Part shown: piece after piece, positions 1 to 9,048 of the stretch
Position numbering within the stretch: the first letter of the stretch is position 1
Layout: each line of letters opens with the position of its first letter
NCBI RefSeq assembly: GCF_037023745.1
Contig: NZ_CP146101.1
Span: forward strand, 3,402,001-3,466,000
Source: Streptomyces sp. SCSIO 30461
GTDB lineage: Bacteria > Actinomycetota > Actinomycetes > Streptomycetales > Streptomycetaceae
Direction: 5' to 3'
DNA: 64,000 nt
Notes under the pieces: model-generated
Database searches by the model: none
What the model was told of the DNA's origin: nothing
The model's input: the letters and a program-made list of their open reading frames with translations, nothing else
Program-made: the position numbers and the translations under genes

Positions 1-2024
1 CCAGGCTGATCGCGCTGCTCTCCTTCGTACCGTGGGGACGTGACGGCGTCTCGCTCGACGTGATGCGCCGCGACCGCGACAGCGCCCCGAACGGCATCAT
101 GGAGTTCATGGTGGCGGAGCTGTGCGCGCAGGCCCCGCAGTCCGGCATCCGGCGCATCTCGCTGAACTTCGCCGTGTTCCGCGCCGCCTTCGAGGAAGGC
201 GCCCGGATCGGCGCGGGACCCGTGCTGAGGGCCTGGCGCAGGCTGCTGCTGTTCTTTTCGCGGTGGTGGCAGTTGGAGGCCCTGTACCGCTCCAACGTCA
301 AGTACCGGCCCTCGTGGTATCCCCGGTTCCTCTGCTACGGGGACGCGGGCGCCCTTGCCCGTATCGGTCTCGCGTCCGCGATCGCCGAGGGCTTCGTCTC
401 CGTACCGAGTCTGCGCAGGCTCCGGGGCAACGGGCGACGGCACGCGGTGAGCGGACCGGTGGCCGGGACCGAGGGGCTGCCCGCCATCGAGACGCTGGAT
501 CTGGCCGGGCCCGACACCGTACGCCCGATGGGGGAGCGGCGGATGGCGGAGCAGACCCGTATCAGGCACCGCAAACTCGAATGGCTGCGCGAACAGGGTG
601 TCGACCCCTACCCCGTCGGGGTCGCCGGCCCCACCGCCACCCTCGCCGCGGTCCGTTCCGGGCACCCTTCCCCGTTGCCCGGGACGCACACCGGGGAGCA
701 CGCCACCGTGGCCGGGCGAGTGATGGCCGTACGAGACTTCGGGGGCATCGTCTTCGCCGTGCTCCGGGACTGGTCAGGCGACCTCCAGATCGCCTTCACC
801 CGTCAGGACTCCGGCACCGCGGCACTCGACGCGTTCCGTGCGGAAGCGGACCTCGGCGACCACATCACCGCCACCGGTGAGATCGGGGCAAGTGACCGCG
901 GCGAGCTCACCCTCTTCGCCGTGTCCTGGCAGCTCACCGCCAAGTGCCTTCGTCCGCTTCCGGACAAGCACCGCGGCCTCGCCGATCCAGAGGCCCGGGT
1001 CCGACGGCGCTACCTCGACCTCGTCGTGCGGCCGGACGCCCGCGCCGTCGTACGGGCCAGGTCCGCCGCGGTCCAGGCGCTGCGCCAGGGTCTGCTGGAT
1101 CGCGGCTACCTGGAGGTCGAGACGCCGATGCTCCAGCAGATTCACGGCGGAGCCAACGCCCGGCCCTTCACCACCCACATCAACGCCTACGACCTCGACC
1201 TCTATCTGCGTATCGCGCCGGAGCTCTACCTCAAACGGCTGTGCGTCGGCGGTCTGGAGAAGGTCTTCGAACTGGGCCGCACCTTCCGCAACGAAGGGGT
1301 CTCCTACAAGCACAATCCCGAGTTCACGATGCTGGAGGCGTATCAGGCCTTCGCCGACTACGACGTGATGCTCGATCTGGCCCGCGAACTCATCCAGGGC
1401 GCCGCCACTGCGGCGTTCGGGTCGCCCGTCGCACACAAGGCGGGACCCGACGGAACGCTCGCCGCCCACGACATCTCCGGGAGCTGGCCCGTCAAGACGG
1501 TCTACGGGGCGCTGTCGGAGGCACTCGGCGAAGAGGTCGGGGCCGACACCGGTGAGGACGACCTGCGCAGGCTGTGCGACACGGCCGGAATCCCTCACAC
1601 ACCCGAAGACACCCGGGGCGATGTGGTGCTGGAGATGTACGAGCGGCTGGTCGAGGAGAGGACCGAGCTGCCGACCTTCTACAAGGACTTCCCCACGGAT
1701 GTCTCCCCGCTCACCCGCCAGCACCGCCGGGACCCGCGCCTCGCCGAACGCTGGGACCTCGTCGCCTTCGGCACCGAGCTGGGCACCGCCTACTCGGAGC
1801 TCACAGACCCGGTCGAACAGCGCCGCCGCCTCACCGCCCAGTCACTGCTCGCCGCCGACGGTGACCCGGAGGCCATGGAGCTCGACGAGGACTTCCTGGA
1901 CGCACTGGAGTACGCGATGCCGCCGACCGGGGGGCTCGGCATCGGAGTGGACCGGCTGGTGATGTTCCTGACCGGGCTCACCATCCGCGAGACGCTGCCG
2001 TTCCCGCTCGTACGCCGTCGCTGA
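1..2024 (+). CDS. lysX: LysX: lysyl-tRNA synthetase fused to phosphatidylglycerol lysyltransferase, C-terminal part
   Basis: The reading frame is open from the left edge, so the N-terminal part lies outside the window. The first ~150 visible residues resemble the end of an MprF/DUF2156 lysyl-transfer domain ([27 protein letters not shown]). A lysyl-tRNA synthetase follows: an OB-fold anticodon domain ([19 protein letters not shown]) and a class II core with motif 2 ([20 protein letters not shown]) and motif 3 ([15 protein letters not shown]) near the C-terminus. In the known LysX family this architecture makes lysyl-tRNA and transfers lysine to phosphatidylglycerol, which changes membrane charge and cationic peptide resistance. 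Function is by family; no damage is visible in the part present. Confidence 0.93.
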   Translation, partial: RLIALLSFVPWGRDGVSLDVMRRDRDSAPNGIMEFMVAELCAQAPQSGIRRISLNFAVFRAAFEEGARIGAGPVLRAWRRLLLFFSRWWQLEALYRSNVKYRPSWYPRFLCYGDAGALARIGLASAIAEGFVSVPSLRRLRGNGRRHAVSGPVAGTEGLPAIETLDLAGPDTVRPMGERRMAEQTRIRHRKLEWLREQGVDPYPVGVAGPTATLAAVRSGHPSPLPGTHTGEHATVAGRVMAVRDFGGIVFAVLRDWSGDLQIAFTRQDSGTAALDAFRAEADLGDHITATGEIGASDRGELTLFAVSWQLTAKCLRPLPDKHRGLADPEARVRRRYLDLVVRPDARAVVRARSAAVQALRQGLLDRGYLEVETPMLQQIHGGANARPFTTHINAYDLDLYLRIAPELYLKRLCVGGLEKVFELGRTFRNEGVSYKHNPEFTMLEAYQAFADYDVMLDLARELIQGAATAAFGSPVAHKAGPDGTLAAHDISGSWPVKTVYGALSEALGEEVGADTGEDDLRRLCDTAGIPHTPEDTRGDVVLEMYERLVEERTELPTFYKDFPTDVSPLTRQHRRDPRLAERWDLVAFGTELGTAYSELTDPVEQRRRLTAQSLLAADGDPEAMELDEDFLDALEYAMPPTGGLGIGVDRLVMFLTGLTIRETLPFPLVRRR

Positions 2025-2352
2025 GTGCGTCCCGTACAGCCACCGCTGAGAGGGCATCCCGTACTTCGGCCACCGGATCCTGTAGACGGTCGCCGACGGT
2101 ACCGAGCGGTTCGAGACGATCAACGTGCCTCCGTCCAGCGAGCGCACCAGGTGCGATGGCGGTGCCCTTCCCGGTGGTCCAGGTGCTCGCTGCGACTCAT
2201 GGTGCGCCCAAGCCACCGCGCACCACGGCAAGCGCAAGCCAGGCATGCCGGGCCACGACTGACCCGGCCACGGCGACCGCCCCGCACACCGGCAAGTCCG
2301 ACACCTCGGCGACCACCGCCCGTGTGCCACGACGGCGTATCCCTTCGGGTGC
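2025..2352. other. Intergenic stretch, no supported gene
   Basis: About 330 bases between the lysX stop and the sortase stop. Short open frames exist on both strands but lack family features and ribosome binding sites. Part of the plus strand (about 2060-2150) reads like coding sequence interrupted by a stop, so it may be a decayed gene fragment, but I cannot name it. Confidence 0.4.
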
Positions 2353-3012
2353 TCAGCGGGAGGCGATCATGCGGGCGAAGACGACGACGTTGCCGTCGTA
2401 GCCGCCGGCCCGCGAGTAGCCTCCGCCGCAGGTGATCACCCGCAGTTCGGGACTACCGGTGTCCCCGTACACGCGGGCGCCGGGGAAATTCTGCTTCGAG
2501 AACACCTCGACTCCGTACACCTCGAAGACGGCGGTCCGGCCGTCGTAGCGGGTCACCTCGATGTGCACGCCCTTCTGGAGTGCGCCGAGACCGTAGAAGA
2601 CGGCGGGACCGCCGGCGTTGTCGACATGTCCGACGATCACGGCGGTTCCCTGTGAACCGGGGGCGATGCTGTTCTGGTACCAGCCTGCGAGGTTGGTGTC
2701 CTGCGCCGGCGGTGCCTCGATCCAGCCGTTCGGGTCGAGGCCGACATCGACGATCGGCGCGTCGACCCGAATGGCGGGGATGGCGATCCGGGACGCGGGC
2801 GCGTACGCCAGAGGTACCACCGCTCCGTTCGCGGCGAGCGAGTTCACCTTGCTCTGGCCGCTGTCGAGTGCGGCGGCCACGGCCGGCTGGGGCGGCCCCA
2901 TCCCCACGTCGACGCCGTTGCGCACCAGCGCCAGGCCGGTGAGCATGACGAGAGCCAGTACGCCCCAGGGTGAGCGCCTCCTCGACTCCGAGCCGGTGTA
3001 GTCCTGGCCCAT
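2353..3012 (-). CDS. Class F sortase
   Basis: 219 aa. An N-terminal hydrophobic anchor (residues ~15-35, WGVLALVMLTGLALV) precedes a sortase beta-barrel. The catalytic His is in AVIVGHVDNAGGPAVFYGL and the catalytic Cys in VITCGGGYSRAGGYDGNVVVFA, the signature of actinobacterial class F sortases. Arg in YSRAGGY is the likely third catalytic residue. It should act outside the membrane, but class F substrates are poorly defined. It is divergent from the secreted protein gene at 3321. Neither nearby secreted protein ends in an obvious LPXTG-type signal, so their relationship to this enzyme is unproven. The ATG start is placed by the membrane anchor that follows it. Confidence 0.9.
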   Translation of the reverse strand: MGQDYTGSESRRRSPWGVLALVMLTGLALVRNGVDVGMGPPQPAVAAALDSGQSKVNSLAANGAVVPLAYAPASRIAIPAIRVDAPIVDVGLDPNGWIEAPPAQDTNLAGWYQNSIAPGSQGTAVIVGHVDNAGGPAVFYGLGALQKGVHIEVTRYDGRTAVFEVYGVEVFSKQNFPGARVYGDTGSPELRVITCGGGYSRAGGYDGNVVVFARMIASR

Positions 3013-3320
3013 GGTTCTCCCATCTCATCGTGTGCAGGCACGTTAAGCACCCCCGGACGGGACTGCGACTCGGGAGAGGCGAACGGGTGGTACGGCCACT
3101 TGGGGTGAGCCCGAACGAGTATTTAGCCGTACAACCTTCCTTATAGCTGTGACCTGCGGATCCGCCAGGTCTCGGCGACTCGGCACGGCGTGTCTGCTCA
3201 CCGGGGTGGACCAGTTCCGAAATGCGGTGAGAGTGCATTCCGGTGAGTGTTCGTCATGGAGGGCGTTGTCATCGAACTCCGGAGCACCGTTCCGGGGCGC
3301 CGTCCACTGGAGGTTCAACC
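3013..3320. promoter_or_regulatory. Divergent intergenic region between the sortase and a secreted protein
   Basis: Roughly 300 bases separate two divergent starts. The only clearly AT-rich patch is near 3118-3147 (ATTTAG and TTATAG on the plus strand), where core promoters most plausibly lie. A GGAGG ribosome binding site at 3309-3313 sits correctly before the ATG at 3321. No operator is evident. Confidence 0.4.
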
Positions 3321-4553
3321 ATGCGTGCTTCACGCGCCATCGCGGTGAGCGTCACCGCTTGCGCGGCCATGGGGCTCACGGGGCCCGTGGTCGCCGCCAC
3401 CAGCAACGGCAATGGCACCGGCCCGAGGAACATCACCCTTTCGCCATCGGCGGTCCACCAGGGCGGGACCATGCACATCCAGGTCGACGGCTGCGGCCGG
3501 GGCGGGGTCGTCACGTCCAACGCCTTTCCCACCGCGAACCTGACCACCGGTCGCGACCGCGGTGGGTACTACGGCCCCAACCGCGACCAGGGCGGGAACT
3601 CGGCCGCGAAGCCCAACGGAAGCAACCTGATGAACCCCAACGGCAACACGGCTGCCGACCCCAACGGCAACGCGGCCGGGAACACGGCCGCCAACCCCAG
3701 CGGGACCGCGAACAAGGTCCCCGACGGGACCGCCGCCGGAAACACCACGGGGAACTCGGCCGGCGACACCTCCGCGAACGGCACCGGGAGCGCAGCCGCG
3801 GTCCCCGACGGCAGTGCCACCCCCAACGCCAATGTGAACATCAACGGAAACGAGAGTGCCAACGCGAACGGCAACGGCGACGCCCGTGACCACGGCACCG
3901 CGGCCAACGGGCGCGGCACCGGCAACGGCAACGGTACGAACTCCGATGGAGAGGGCACCGGGAACGGCAACGCCAACGGGAACGCGTCCGTCAACAGCGG
4001 CGACGACGGGTCGGACAACAACGGGACCGGTTCGGGCAACGGAACCGGGACCGGTTCGGGCAACGGGAACGGCAACGGCAACGGCAACGGGAACTTCAAC
4101 TTCAATTTCAACCAGAACGAGAACAGCAACGCCAACGCCAATGCCAACGCCGACGCCAATGACAACCGTCGCGACAACTTCAACGACCGCGGCCGTAACA
4201 ACAACTTTAATGACCGAGGCCGGGGCAACAACAACAACAACCGCGGCAGGGGCGGCAACTTCGACGACCGCTACTTCCGGGTGGGCGGCGGTGTGGCCGA
4301 TGCCACGGCCCGTATCTACGACAACGCCACGCCCGGCCAGTACAACCTCGCCGTACGGTGCAATGACAGCAACCGCATCGCCACCCGCACGTTCACCGTG
4401 TTGTCCGCTCGCGGCGCACAGGGCGGCATCGGTGGCTCGCACCGTCCCTCCACCGCCGAGATGGCCGTGGGCGGCGGGCTCGTCGTTGCCGCGGCGGCGG
4501 GTGGCGTGTTCTTCTTCGCACGCCGCCGGCGTATGAGCAGCGGAAGGGTCTGA
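3321..4553 (+). CDS. Secreted, membrane-anchored Asn/Gly-rich protein (Ig-like domain split by a long repeat region)
   Basis: 410 aa. The ATG at 3321 is chosen because GGAGG lies just upstream and a signal peptide follows immediately (cut near VVAATS). Residues ~35-75 (ITLSPSAVHQGGTMHIQVDGC) and ~325-375 (GGVADATARIYDNATPGQY...LAVRCND) look like two halves of one small Ig-like domain. Between them lie about 240 residues of low-complexity Asn, Gly, Ala and Thr repeats, then NFNDRGR repeats. The C-terminus has a transmembrane helix (MAVGGGLVVAAAAGGVFFFA) and an RRRR stop-transfer tail. The convergent neighbour at 4647 has the same layout without the insert. The function is unknown; an extracellular surface protein is likely. 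Confidence 0.8.
   Translation: MRASRAIAVSVTACAAMGLTGPVVAATSNGNGTGPRNITLSPSAVHQGGTMHIQVDGCGRGGVVTSNAFPTANLTTGRDRGGYYGPNRDQGGNSAAKPNGSNLMNPNGNTAADPNGNAAGNTAANPSGTANKVPDGTAAGNTTGNSAGDTSANGTGSAAAVPDGSATPNANVNINGNESANANGNGDARDHGTAANGRGTGNGNGTNSDGEGTGNGNANGNASVNSGDDGSDNNGTGSGNGTGTGSGNGNGNGNGNGNFNFNFNQNENSNANANANADANDNRRDNFNDRGRNNNFNDRGRGNNNNNRGRGGNFDDRYFRVGGGVADATARIYDNATPGQYNLAVRCNDSNRIATRTFTVLSARGAQGGIGGSHRPSTAEMAVGGGLVVAAAAGGVFFFARRRRMSSGRV
3595..4260 (+). repeat. Low-complexity AAC-GGC-type coding repeats
   Basis: Dense degenerate repeats of short units such as AACGGC and AACGGGAAC encode NGN, NAN and NFN tracts, ending in two NFNDRGRG-like units. They remain in frame within the secreted protein gene. 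Spacing is irregular and there are no unique spacers, so this is not a CRISPR array. Confidence 0.85.
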
Positions 4554-4582
4554 CCGGCCGAACCTCCCGGTCGGCCCGAACC

Positions 4583-4625
4583 GCCCGTCGCCCCGAGTCC
4601 TGGAGGAGGACTCGGGGCGACGGGC
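4583..4625. terminator. Bidirectional terminator between convergent genes
   Basis: A perfect 19-bp inverted repeat (arms 4583-4601 and 4607-4625) with a 5-base GGAGG loop. It lies in the 93-bp gap between two convergent genes and should end transcription from both sides. There is no U-tract, as is usual in Streptomyces. Confidence 0.85.
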
Positions 4626-4646
4626 TTGGTGGTGCGGATGCGCGGC

Positions 4647-5207
4647 TCAGTGCGGCCGGTTGCCCAACCGGCGGCGCAGTACGTAGAACAGCCCGCCTGC
4701 TGCGGCGGCGACCAGCACCGCACCGGTCGCGATCATCCCGGTGTTCATCTCGCGCACGCTGCCGCCGAGACCACCTCGGACGCCCTGCGGCGAGGCCGAC
4801 GTCGTCGCTGAGGTGGATGTGGAACTCGTCGTGGCCGCGGCGGCGCCACCCGAGATGTTCAGGTCCGTTGTCCCCGACTGCGCGCCGCAGGTGAAGGTCA
4901 CCGAGTACACGGCGCCGCGCCGGGCGTCACTGTCGACCATGGCCGTCCCCGTCATGCCGGCGGGGATGGTCACGGTGTCGAAGACCCCTGACGACGCCGT
5001 GGCCGGGCTGTTGCAGCCCGAAACGGTCAGCGTGACCTGGCCACCGGGGGCGACGGTCGACGGGGAGACGGCGAACGAGAACGGCTGCTGGCGGGCCGAG
5101 CCCGCCGCACCGCCACCGTCGGTGCCGGTGGCCGTCGCGGTCGGCAGGGTCAGGGCGAGGGCTGCCGCTCCCAGCAGAGCGGCGGACGCGATGGGTATCG
5201 CGCGCAT
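4647..5207 (-). CDS. Small secreted, membrane-anchored Ig-like protein, paralog of the 3321 gene product
   Basis: 186 aa. The ATG at 5207 has an upstream GGAGG and begins a clean signal peptide (MRAIPIASAALLGAAALALTLP). One Ig-like domain follows (FAVSPSTVAPGGQVTLTVSGC ... YSVTFTCG) with two cysteines that could form a disulfide. A short Ser/Thr linker, a C-terminal transmembrane helix (MIATGAVLVAAAAGGLFYVL) and an RRR tail complete it. It resembles the convergent 3321 product without that protein's Asn/Gly insert. No catalytic motif is seen; an envelope or surface role is inferred. Confidence 0.8.
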   Translation of the reverse strand: MRAIPIASAALLGAAALALTLPTATATGTDGGGAAGSARQQPFSFAVSPSTVAPGGQVTLTVSGCNSPATASSGVFDTVTIPAGMTGTAMVDSDARRGAVYSVTFTCGAQSGTTDLNISGGAAAATTSSTSTSATTSASPQGVRGGLGGSVREMNTGMIATGAVLVAAAAGGLFYVLRRRLGNRPH

Positions 5208-5426
5208 GGTCAATTCCTCCGTGTCCCCGAGGAGCAGTTGCGGAACGGGTTTCCACAAAGGCAGGGAATGCACCTCGATATCCGAAACGCTAGGAGTGAC
5301 CCGTTCGTACGCGCGATCGGTGTCGGGCGAATGGGTTATTTGTGTCGCCCGAGTGGCCTACGGAAGGTTTGGAACGGCGTGGTCCCGGCTCTGCCTCATG
5401 CTCCGGGCGGCCCCCCGGGCGGTTCG

Positions 5427-6191
5427 TCAGCCTCCGAGCTTCGGGAAGTACGCGATGAACGGTTCGGCGGTGGTGCCGATGCCCCGTCCGAACGGTGCGT
5501 CGAAGTCCCAGATGAGGAAGAGCAGGAAGGCGATCAGAGCGCTGAACAGCCCCGCGAGGAGCAGTTCCCGGAAGGTTCGGCGGATCTGCAGGGTGAAGAT
5601 CAGGCCCACCGTGACCACGGCGCCGGTGATCAGCCCGAACCAGACCACCCCGGGCATGGTCGCCTCGATGCTACTGCCCCTGGCGCCCCGGGCGTCGTCC
5701 ACGGCGGCGACCTGGTCGACCAGTGGCTGGTACGCCTGACCCTCATGATCGGTCTTCGGCACATAGTCCGTCACATCGCGCCGCAGCCGGTCGAGCAGAC
5801 GGGTGCCCTCATCGGTGAGGGAACCCTCTTCGACCATATGCCGCCACTCGGACTGGACCACATGGGTGGCGTAGGCCTCGGCGTCGGCGCGGATCCGGTC
5901 GCGTGCCTCCACCGGGTAGACCGCGGCGCGTTCGTACACCTCGTGCAGTGCCTGCGCCTCATGGCGCACGGAGTCCTGGGCCGCGCCGCGGGCCTCCCAG
6001 ACACCGGCGATGGCCAGACCCAGCACGATGGCATAGACCACGCCGATCATCATCGTCATGTACTCGATGACGTCAGGGGTCTCCGATGGATCGTCGTCGT
6101 CGCCGACGCGGCGCTGGTTGATGACGGTGATGGTCAGTACGACCGCGCAGGCCGCAGCCATGGCGATGGTGAGTACGGCCCATTCCGACAC
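5427..6191 (-). CDS. DUF4239 (bestrophin-like) membrane protein
   Basis: 254 aa. I chose the GTG at 6191 because GAGG precedes it by about 7 nt and a transmembrane helix begins at once; the longer open frame upstream is only Pro/Arg-rich shadow of the next gene. There are two N-terminal helices (TIAMAAACAVVLTITVI, IGVVYAIVLGLAIAGVW), a soluble helical middle rich in charged residues, and two C-terminal helices (FGLITGAVVTVGLIFTL, AGLFSALIAFLLFLI). This matches the DUF4239 family, distantly related to bestrophin channels; transport activity is unproven. It lies 13 nt after the 6205 gene on the same strand, so they are probably co-transcribed. Confidence 0.8.
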   Translation of the reverse strand: MSEWAVLTIAMAAACAVVLTITVINQRRVGDDDDPSETPDVIEYMTMMIGVVYAIVLGLAIAGVWEARGAAQDSVRHEAQALHEVYERAAVYPVEARDRIRADAEAYATHVVQSEWRHMVEEGSLTDEGTRLLDRLRRDVTDYVPKTDHEGQAYQPLVDQVAAVDDARGARGSSIEATMPGVVWFGLITGAVVTVGLIFTLQIRRTFRELLLAGLFSALIAFLLFLIWDFDAPFGRGIGTTAEPFIAYFPKLGG

Positions 6192-6204
6192 GTAGTACCT
6201 CGAT

Positions 6205-6771
6205 TCAGGAGCGGGGACGCAGAAAGGCGGCGGCGAGCACCGCGGGGGCGGTGACCAGGAGCGTGAGTGTGACCAGTGAGGGGCCGCCCTGCGGCTCCTT
6301 GCGGGCCGGTTTGCGGTAGGCGGGCAAGGCGACCGGGGCCGGTGGCGCGGGCTTCGGCCGGACGGTGGGCTTGGGAGGCGGGGACGGAGTGGGTGACGGG
6401 GGCGGAGGTGTTGGTGTTGGTGTTGGTGTTGGTGGAGGAGGAGTAGGAGCGGGTTCGGGCGCGATACGCGGCTGGGGTGGTGGCGGGGGCGGCTTCGGCT
6501 GTCGCGGCTTGGGTGTGGGCGCTCCCGCCCAGCAGTCACCCCTGCCGGCGGCCGATGTGGTGGAGTCGAACGAGCCGAACGAGCCGAAGTCGTCGAAGGA
6601 GCCGCCGGTGCCGACCGGGCCGGCCGAGGACGGGCCGCCCTGCTCGATCGTCGCGTACGAGCAGTTGTCGGCGGTCGTGGCGGCGGCGAACGGCGAAGGC
6701 ATCAGCAGCCAGGTGAGTGCGGCGGCTGAGAGCAGCCGTCCGACGAGCGATCCGTACACGCGGATGAGCAT
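6205..6771 (-). CDS. Proline-rich secreted/membrane protein
   Basis: 188 aa from the ATG at 6771. An N-terminal signal (LVGRLLSAAALTWLLMPSPFAAA) is followed by a short region with two cysteines (DNCSYAT, GRGDCWAG). A long proline-rich linker (TPTPTPTPPPP and KPPPPPP tracts) leads to a C-terminal hydrophobic helix (LVTLTLLVTAPAVLAAAFL). Proline spans of this type often cross the cell wall; the exact role is unknown. It is upstream of the DUF4239 gene in a likely two-gene operon. Confidence 0.7.
   Translation of the reverse strand: MLIRVYGSLVGRLLSAAALTWLLMPSPFAAATTADNCSYATIEQGGPSSAGPVGTGGSFDDFGSFGSFDSTTSAAGRGDCWAGAPTPKPRQPKPPPPPPQPRIAPEPAPTPPPPTPTPTPTPPPPSPTPSPPPKPTVRPKPAPPAPVALPAYRKPARKEPQGGPSLVTLTLLVTAPAVLAAAFLRPRS
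6407..6434. repeat. GGTGTT hexanucleotide tandem repeat
   Basis: Nearly five head-to-tail copies of GGTGTT, encoding the Thr-Pro tract of the proline-rich protein on the minus strand. A tract like this can change length by slippage in 2-residue steps without breaking the frame. Confidence 0.9.
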
Positions 6772-6962
6772 GATCCGCCCGTGCCCGGAACACGCCCCTA
6801 TGGGTGGTGATTCGCCTGATGGAGGGGTTGTCGGCAAGCTCGGGTTTGCCGTGGCGGAACTTTTTTCCTGGTTCTTTGAACACCTTGGCCGCCCCAGCTC
6901 GTACTTAGGGCCATGAACGGCGCACCGGCGCCATAAGCGGATCAGGGCTAACGGGAGTTGAC

Positions 6963-7922
6963 ATGAATACCTGGCGGAACGCCTCGCTCGCGGTCAGCGC
7001 GGCAGCCGTACTGGCGATGACGACGGCGTGCGGCCAGGAGCAGGGCGCGACAACACCCGGTCAGGCCGTCGCGGCGCAGCCCGCAGGCCAGCAGCAGCCC
7101 GCCGACGGTTACGGCTCGGGCGCCGGCAGTTCGGCCGCACCCGGCGGAGCCGCCGCCAAGACCGCCGGACAGCTCGCTGTCCTGGAGAGCAAGAAGCTCG
7201 GCGAAGTCCTCACCGACAGCGAGGGTTTCACGCTCTACCGTTTCGAGAAGGACACCGTCACCCCGCCGAAGTCCAACTGCAACGGCGACTGCGCGAAAGC
7301 CTGGCCCGTCGTGGCCGCCGGCGATGTGACCGCCGCACCCGGTACCGACGCCTCACTGATCGGCGAGGTCACCCGCGCCGACGGCAGCAAGCAGCTCACC
7401 ATCGGCGGCTGGCCGATGTACCGCTATGCCAAGGACACCAAGCCCGGGGACATCAACGGCCAGGGTGTGGGCGGCACCTGGTACGCCTCTGCCCCAGACG
7501 GCAAGAAGGCCGCGGCGGGCGGCGCAGGCGCGGCCGGAGAGGGTGGCAAGCCCGCCGACCTCGCCGGTCTCTCCGTACGCAAGGACCCCAAGCTGGGCGA
7601 GATCGTCGTGGACAAGAACGGAATGACGGTCTACCGCTTCATGCGGGACTCGGCCTGGCCGATGAAGACGGCCTGCACGGGCTCCTGCCTGGAGAAGTGG
7701 CCGGTCGTCGCTCCGGTCGACAAGAACGACACCGAGGGCATCCTGAAGAAGGGCTTTGTCACCTTCGACCGCCCCGACGGTATCAAGCAGCAGACCATCG
7801 ACTGCTGGCCGATCTACACCTACTCCGGCGACTCCAAGCCGGGCGACATCAACGGTCAGGGCGTGGGCGGCACCTGGTACGCGGTCTCGCCCCAGGGCAA
7901 GCCGGTCGGAGCGCCCAAGTAG
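6963..7922 (+). CDS. Secreted-repeat lipoprotein (SCO0930-like)
   Basis: 319 aa. GGGAG lies just upstream of the ATG. The N-terminus is a lipoprotein signal with the lipidated Cys in VLAMTTACGQ. After a Gln/Pro/Ala linker come tandem copies of the PF03640-type secreted repeat (COG4315). Each half has Y-R-F, CNGDCAKAWPVV or CTGSCLEKWPVV cysteine motifs and a closing GDINGQGVGGTWYA box. The paired CxxxC motifs suggest metal or redox chemistry at the outer membrane face, but no function is established for the family. It is followed by a strong terminator and then the methyltransferase-rmdA pair. Confidence 0.85.
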   Translation: MNTWRNASLAVSAAAVLAMTTACGQEQGATTPGQAVAAQPAGQQQPADGYGSGAGSSAAPGGAAAKTAGQLAVLESKKLGEVLTDSEGFTLYRFEKDTVTPPKSNCNGDCAKAWPVVAAGDVTAAPGTDASLIGEVTRADGSKQLTIGGWPMYRYAKDTKPGDINGQGVGGTWYASAPDGKKAAAGGAGAAGEGGKPADLAGLSVRKDPKLGEIVVDKNGMTVYRFMRDSAWPMKTACTGSCLEKWPVVAPVDKNDTEGILKKGFVTFDRPDGIKQQTIDCWPIYTYSGDSKPGDINGQGVGGTWYAVSPQGKPVGAPK

Positions 7923-7949
7923 ACATCCCCACGCGGTGCTCCGACCCGT

Positions 7950-7989
7950 CGGCCCGTCGTCATGCGCCCCAACGTATGACGACGGGCCG
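7950..7989. terminator. Terminator after the repeat lipoprotein gene
   Basis: Perfect 14-bp inverted repeat (7950-7963 and 7976-7989) with a 12-base loop, 27 nt after the stop codon. The rest of the gap to 8236 shows no gene. Confidence 0.75.
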
Positions 7990-8235
7990 CGCGGTGTGAC
8001 CGGGGCAGGCACCGAGGGGGCGAGCCGATGAGTACAGTGGGAATACAGGGTGATCGCAGGGCAAACACAGGCAGATCACAGTGGGGTCGACGGCACGTGC
8101 CGGGAGCATGTGTGACCAAGAACGGATCGGTAATTTCCGTTTCTGCTCGCTCTCTTGGCGGTCGATCAGTAGCCTCGGCTCGAACACTGGCCTCAATATG
8201 GCCGTACGTCCCGTGGCGACTTGTTGGAGACATCG

Positions 8236-9048
8236 ATGGAGCGTCCCGCCTGGGCCCCACCGGGCATCGACATATCGGTGCCGAGTGTGTCCCGAATCTA
8301 CGACTACTATCTGGGCGGTTCACACAATTTCGAAGTCGATCGGGAAGCAGCGCGCAAGGCCATGGAGTTCGTCCCCGGTCTGCCCAAGATCATGCAGGCC
8401 AACCGGGCCGTGATGCGGCGGGCCGTACGCTATGCGGTGAGTGAGGGAATCACCCAGTTCCTCGACATCGGTTCCGGCATTCCGACCTTCGGCAACGTCC
8501 ACGAAGTGGCCCAGGCGGCCAGCCCGGACGCCCGCGTGGTGTACGTGGACCACGATCCGGTCGCCGTGGCCCACAGCCGCGCCGTGCTGGAGAGCAATGA
8601 CAACGCGGACATCGCCGGAGCCGATCTGCGCAAGCCGCAGGACATCCTGGACAGTCCCGAAGTGTCCCGCCTGCTCGACCTGGACCGTCCCGTCGCCCTG
8701 CTGCTGGTGTTCGTCCTCCATTTCATCGAGGACTCCGACGAACCGCACCGCGCCGTGGCCCGACTCCGCGACGCGCTCGCACCCGGCAGCATGATCCTGG
8801 TCACCCACGCCTCCTACGACGGCGTCCCGGTGGAGCGGGAGCGGGTCGGCGCCGCGGTGGACGTCTACAAGGACATCCGCAACCCCCTGGTCATGAGAAC
8901 CCGCGAGGAGATCGCGGGATTCTTCGACGGTTTCGAACTCGTGGAACCCGGATTGGTGTCGATGGCCGACTGGCGCCCCGACACCCCGGCCGAGCAGGAG
9001 GACCCATACGCCTTCTCCGGCTACGCAGGGGTGGGGCGCAAGGCGTGA
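8236..9048 (+). CDS. DUF574 SAM-dependent methyltransferase
   Basis: 270 aa. The ATG at 8236 has GGAG 6 nt upstream and starts the family's conserved N-terminus (PSVSRIYDYYLGGSHNFEVDREAA). The SAM site is LDIGSGIPTFGNVHEVAQ, followed by VVYVDHDPVAVAHSRAVLE; the C-terminus has WRPD and GYAGVGRKA. This is the large actinobacterial PF04672 family, whose substrates are mostly unknown. Its TGA overlaps the GTG of rmdA (GTGA), so the two proteins are translationally coupled. Confidence 0.9.
   Translation: MERPAWAPPGIDISVPSVSRIYDYYLGGSHNFEVDREAARKAMEFVPGLPKIMQANRAVMRRAVRYAVSEGITQFLDIGSGIPTFGNVHEVAQAASPDARVVYVDHDPVAVAHSRAVLESNDNADIAGADLRKPQDILDSPEVSRLLDLDRPVALLLVFVLHFIEDSDEPHRAVARLRDALAPGSMILVTHASYDGVPVERERVGAAVDVYKDIRNPLVMRTREEIAGFFDGFELVEPGLVSMADWRPDTPAEQEDPYAFSGYAGVGRKA

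Noticed and set aside
2025..2435. Plus-strand ORF after lysX
   Set aside because: Arg/Pro-rich out-of-frame translation that runs into the antisense of the sortase; no start signal.
3595..4260. Possible CRISPR-like repeats
   Set aside because: Repeats are short, contiguous and coding, with no unique spacers. The propeller repeats at 53361-54236 are likewise coding and contiguous, and no cas gene is present.
3330..4442. Minus-strand open frame rich in Val/Gly opposite the Asn/Gly repeats
   Set aside because: A mirror of the repeat codons; no start signal or family.
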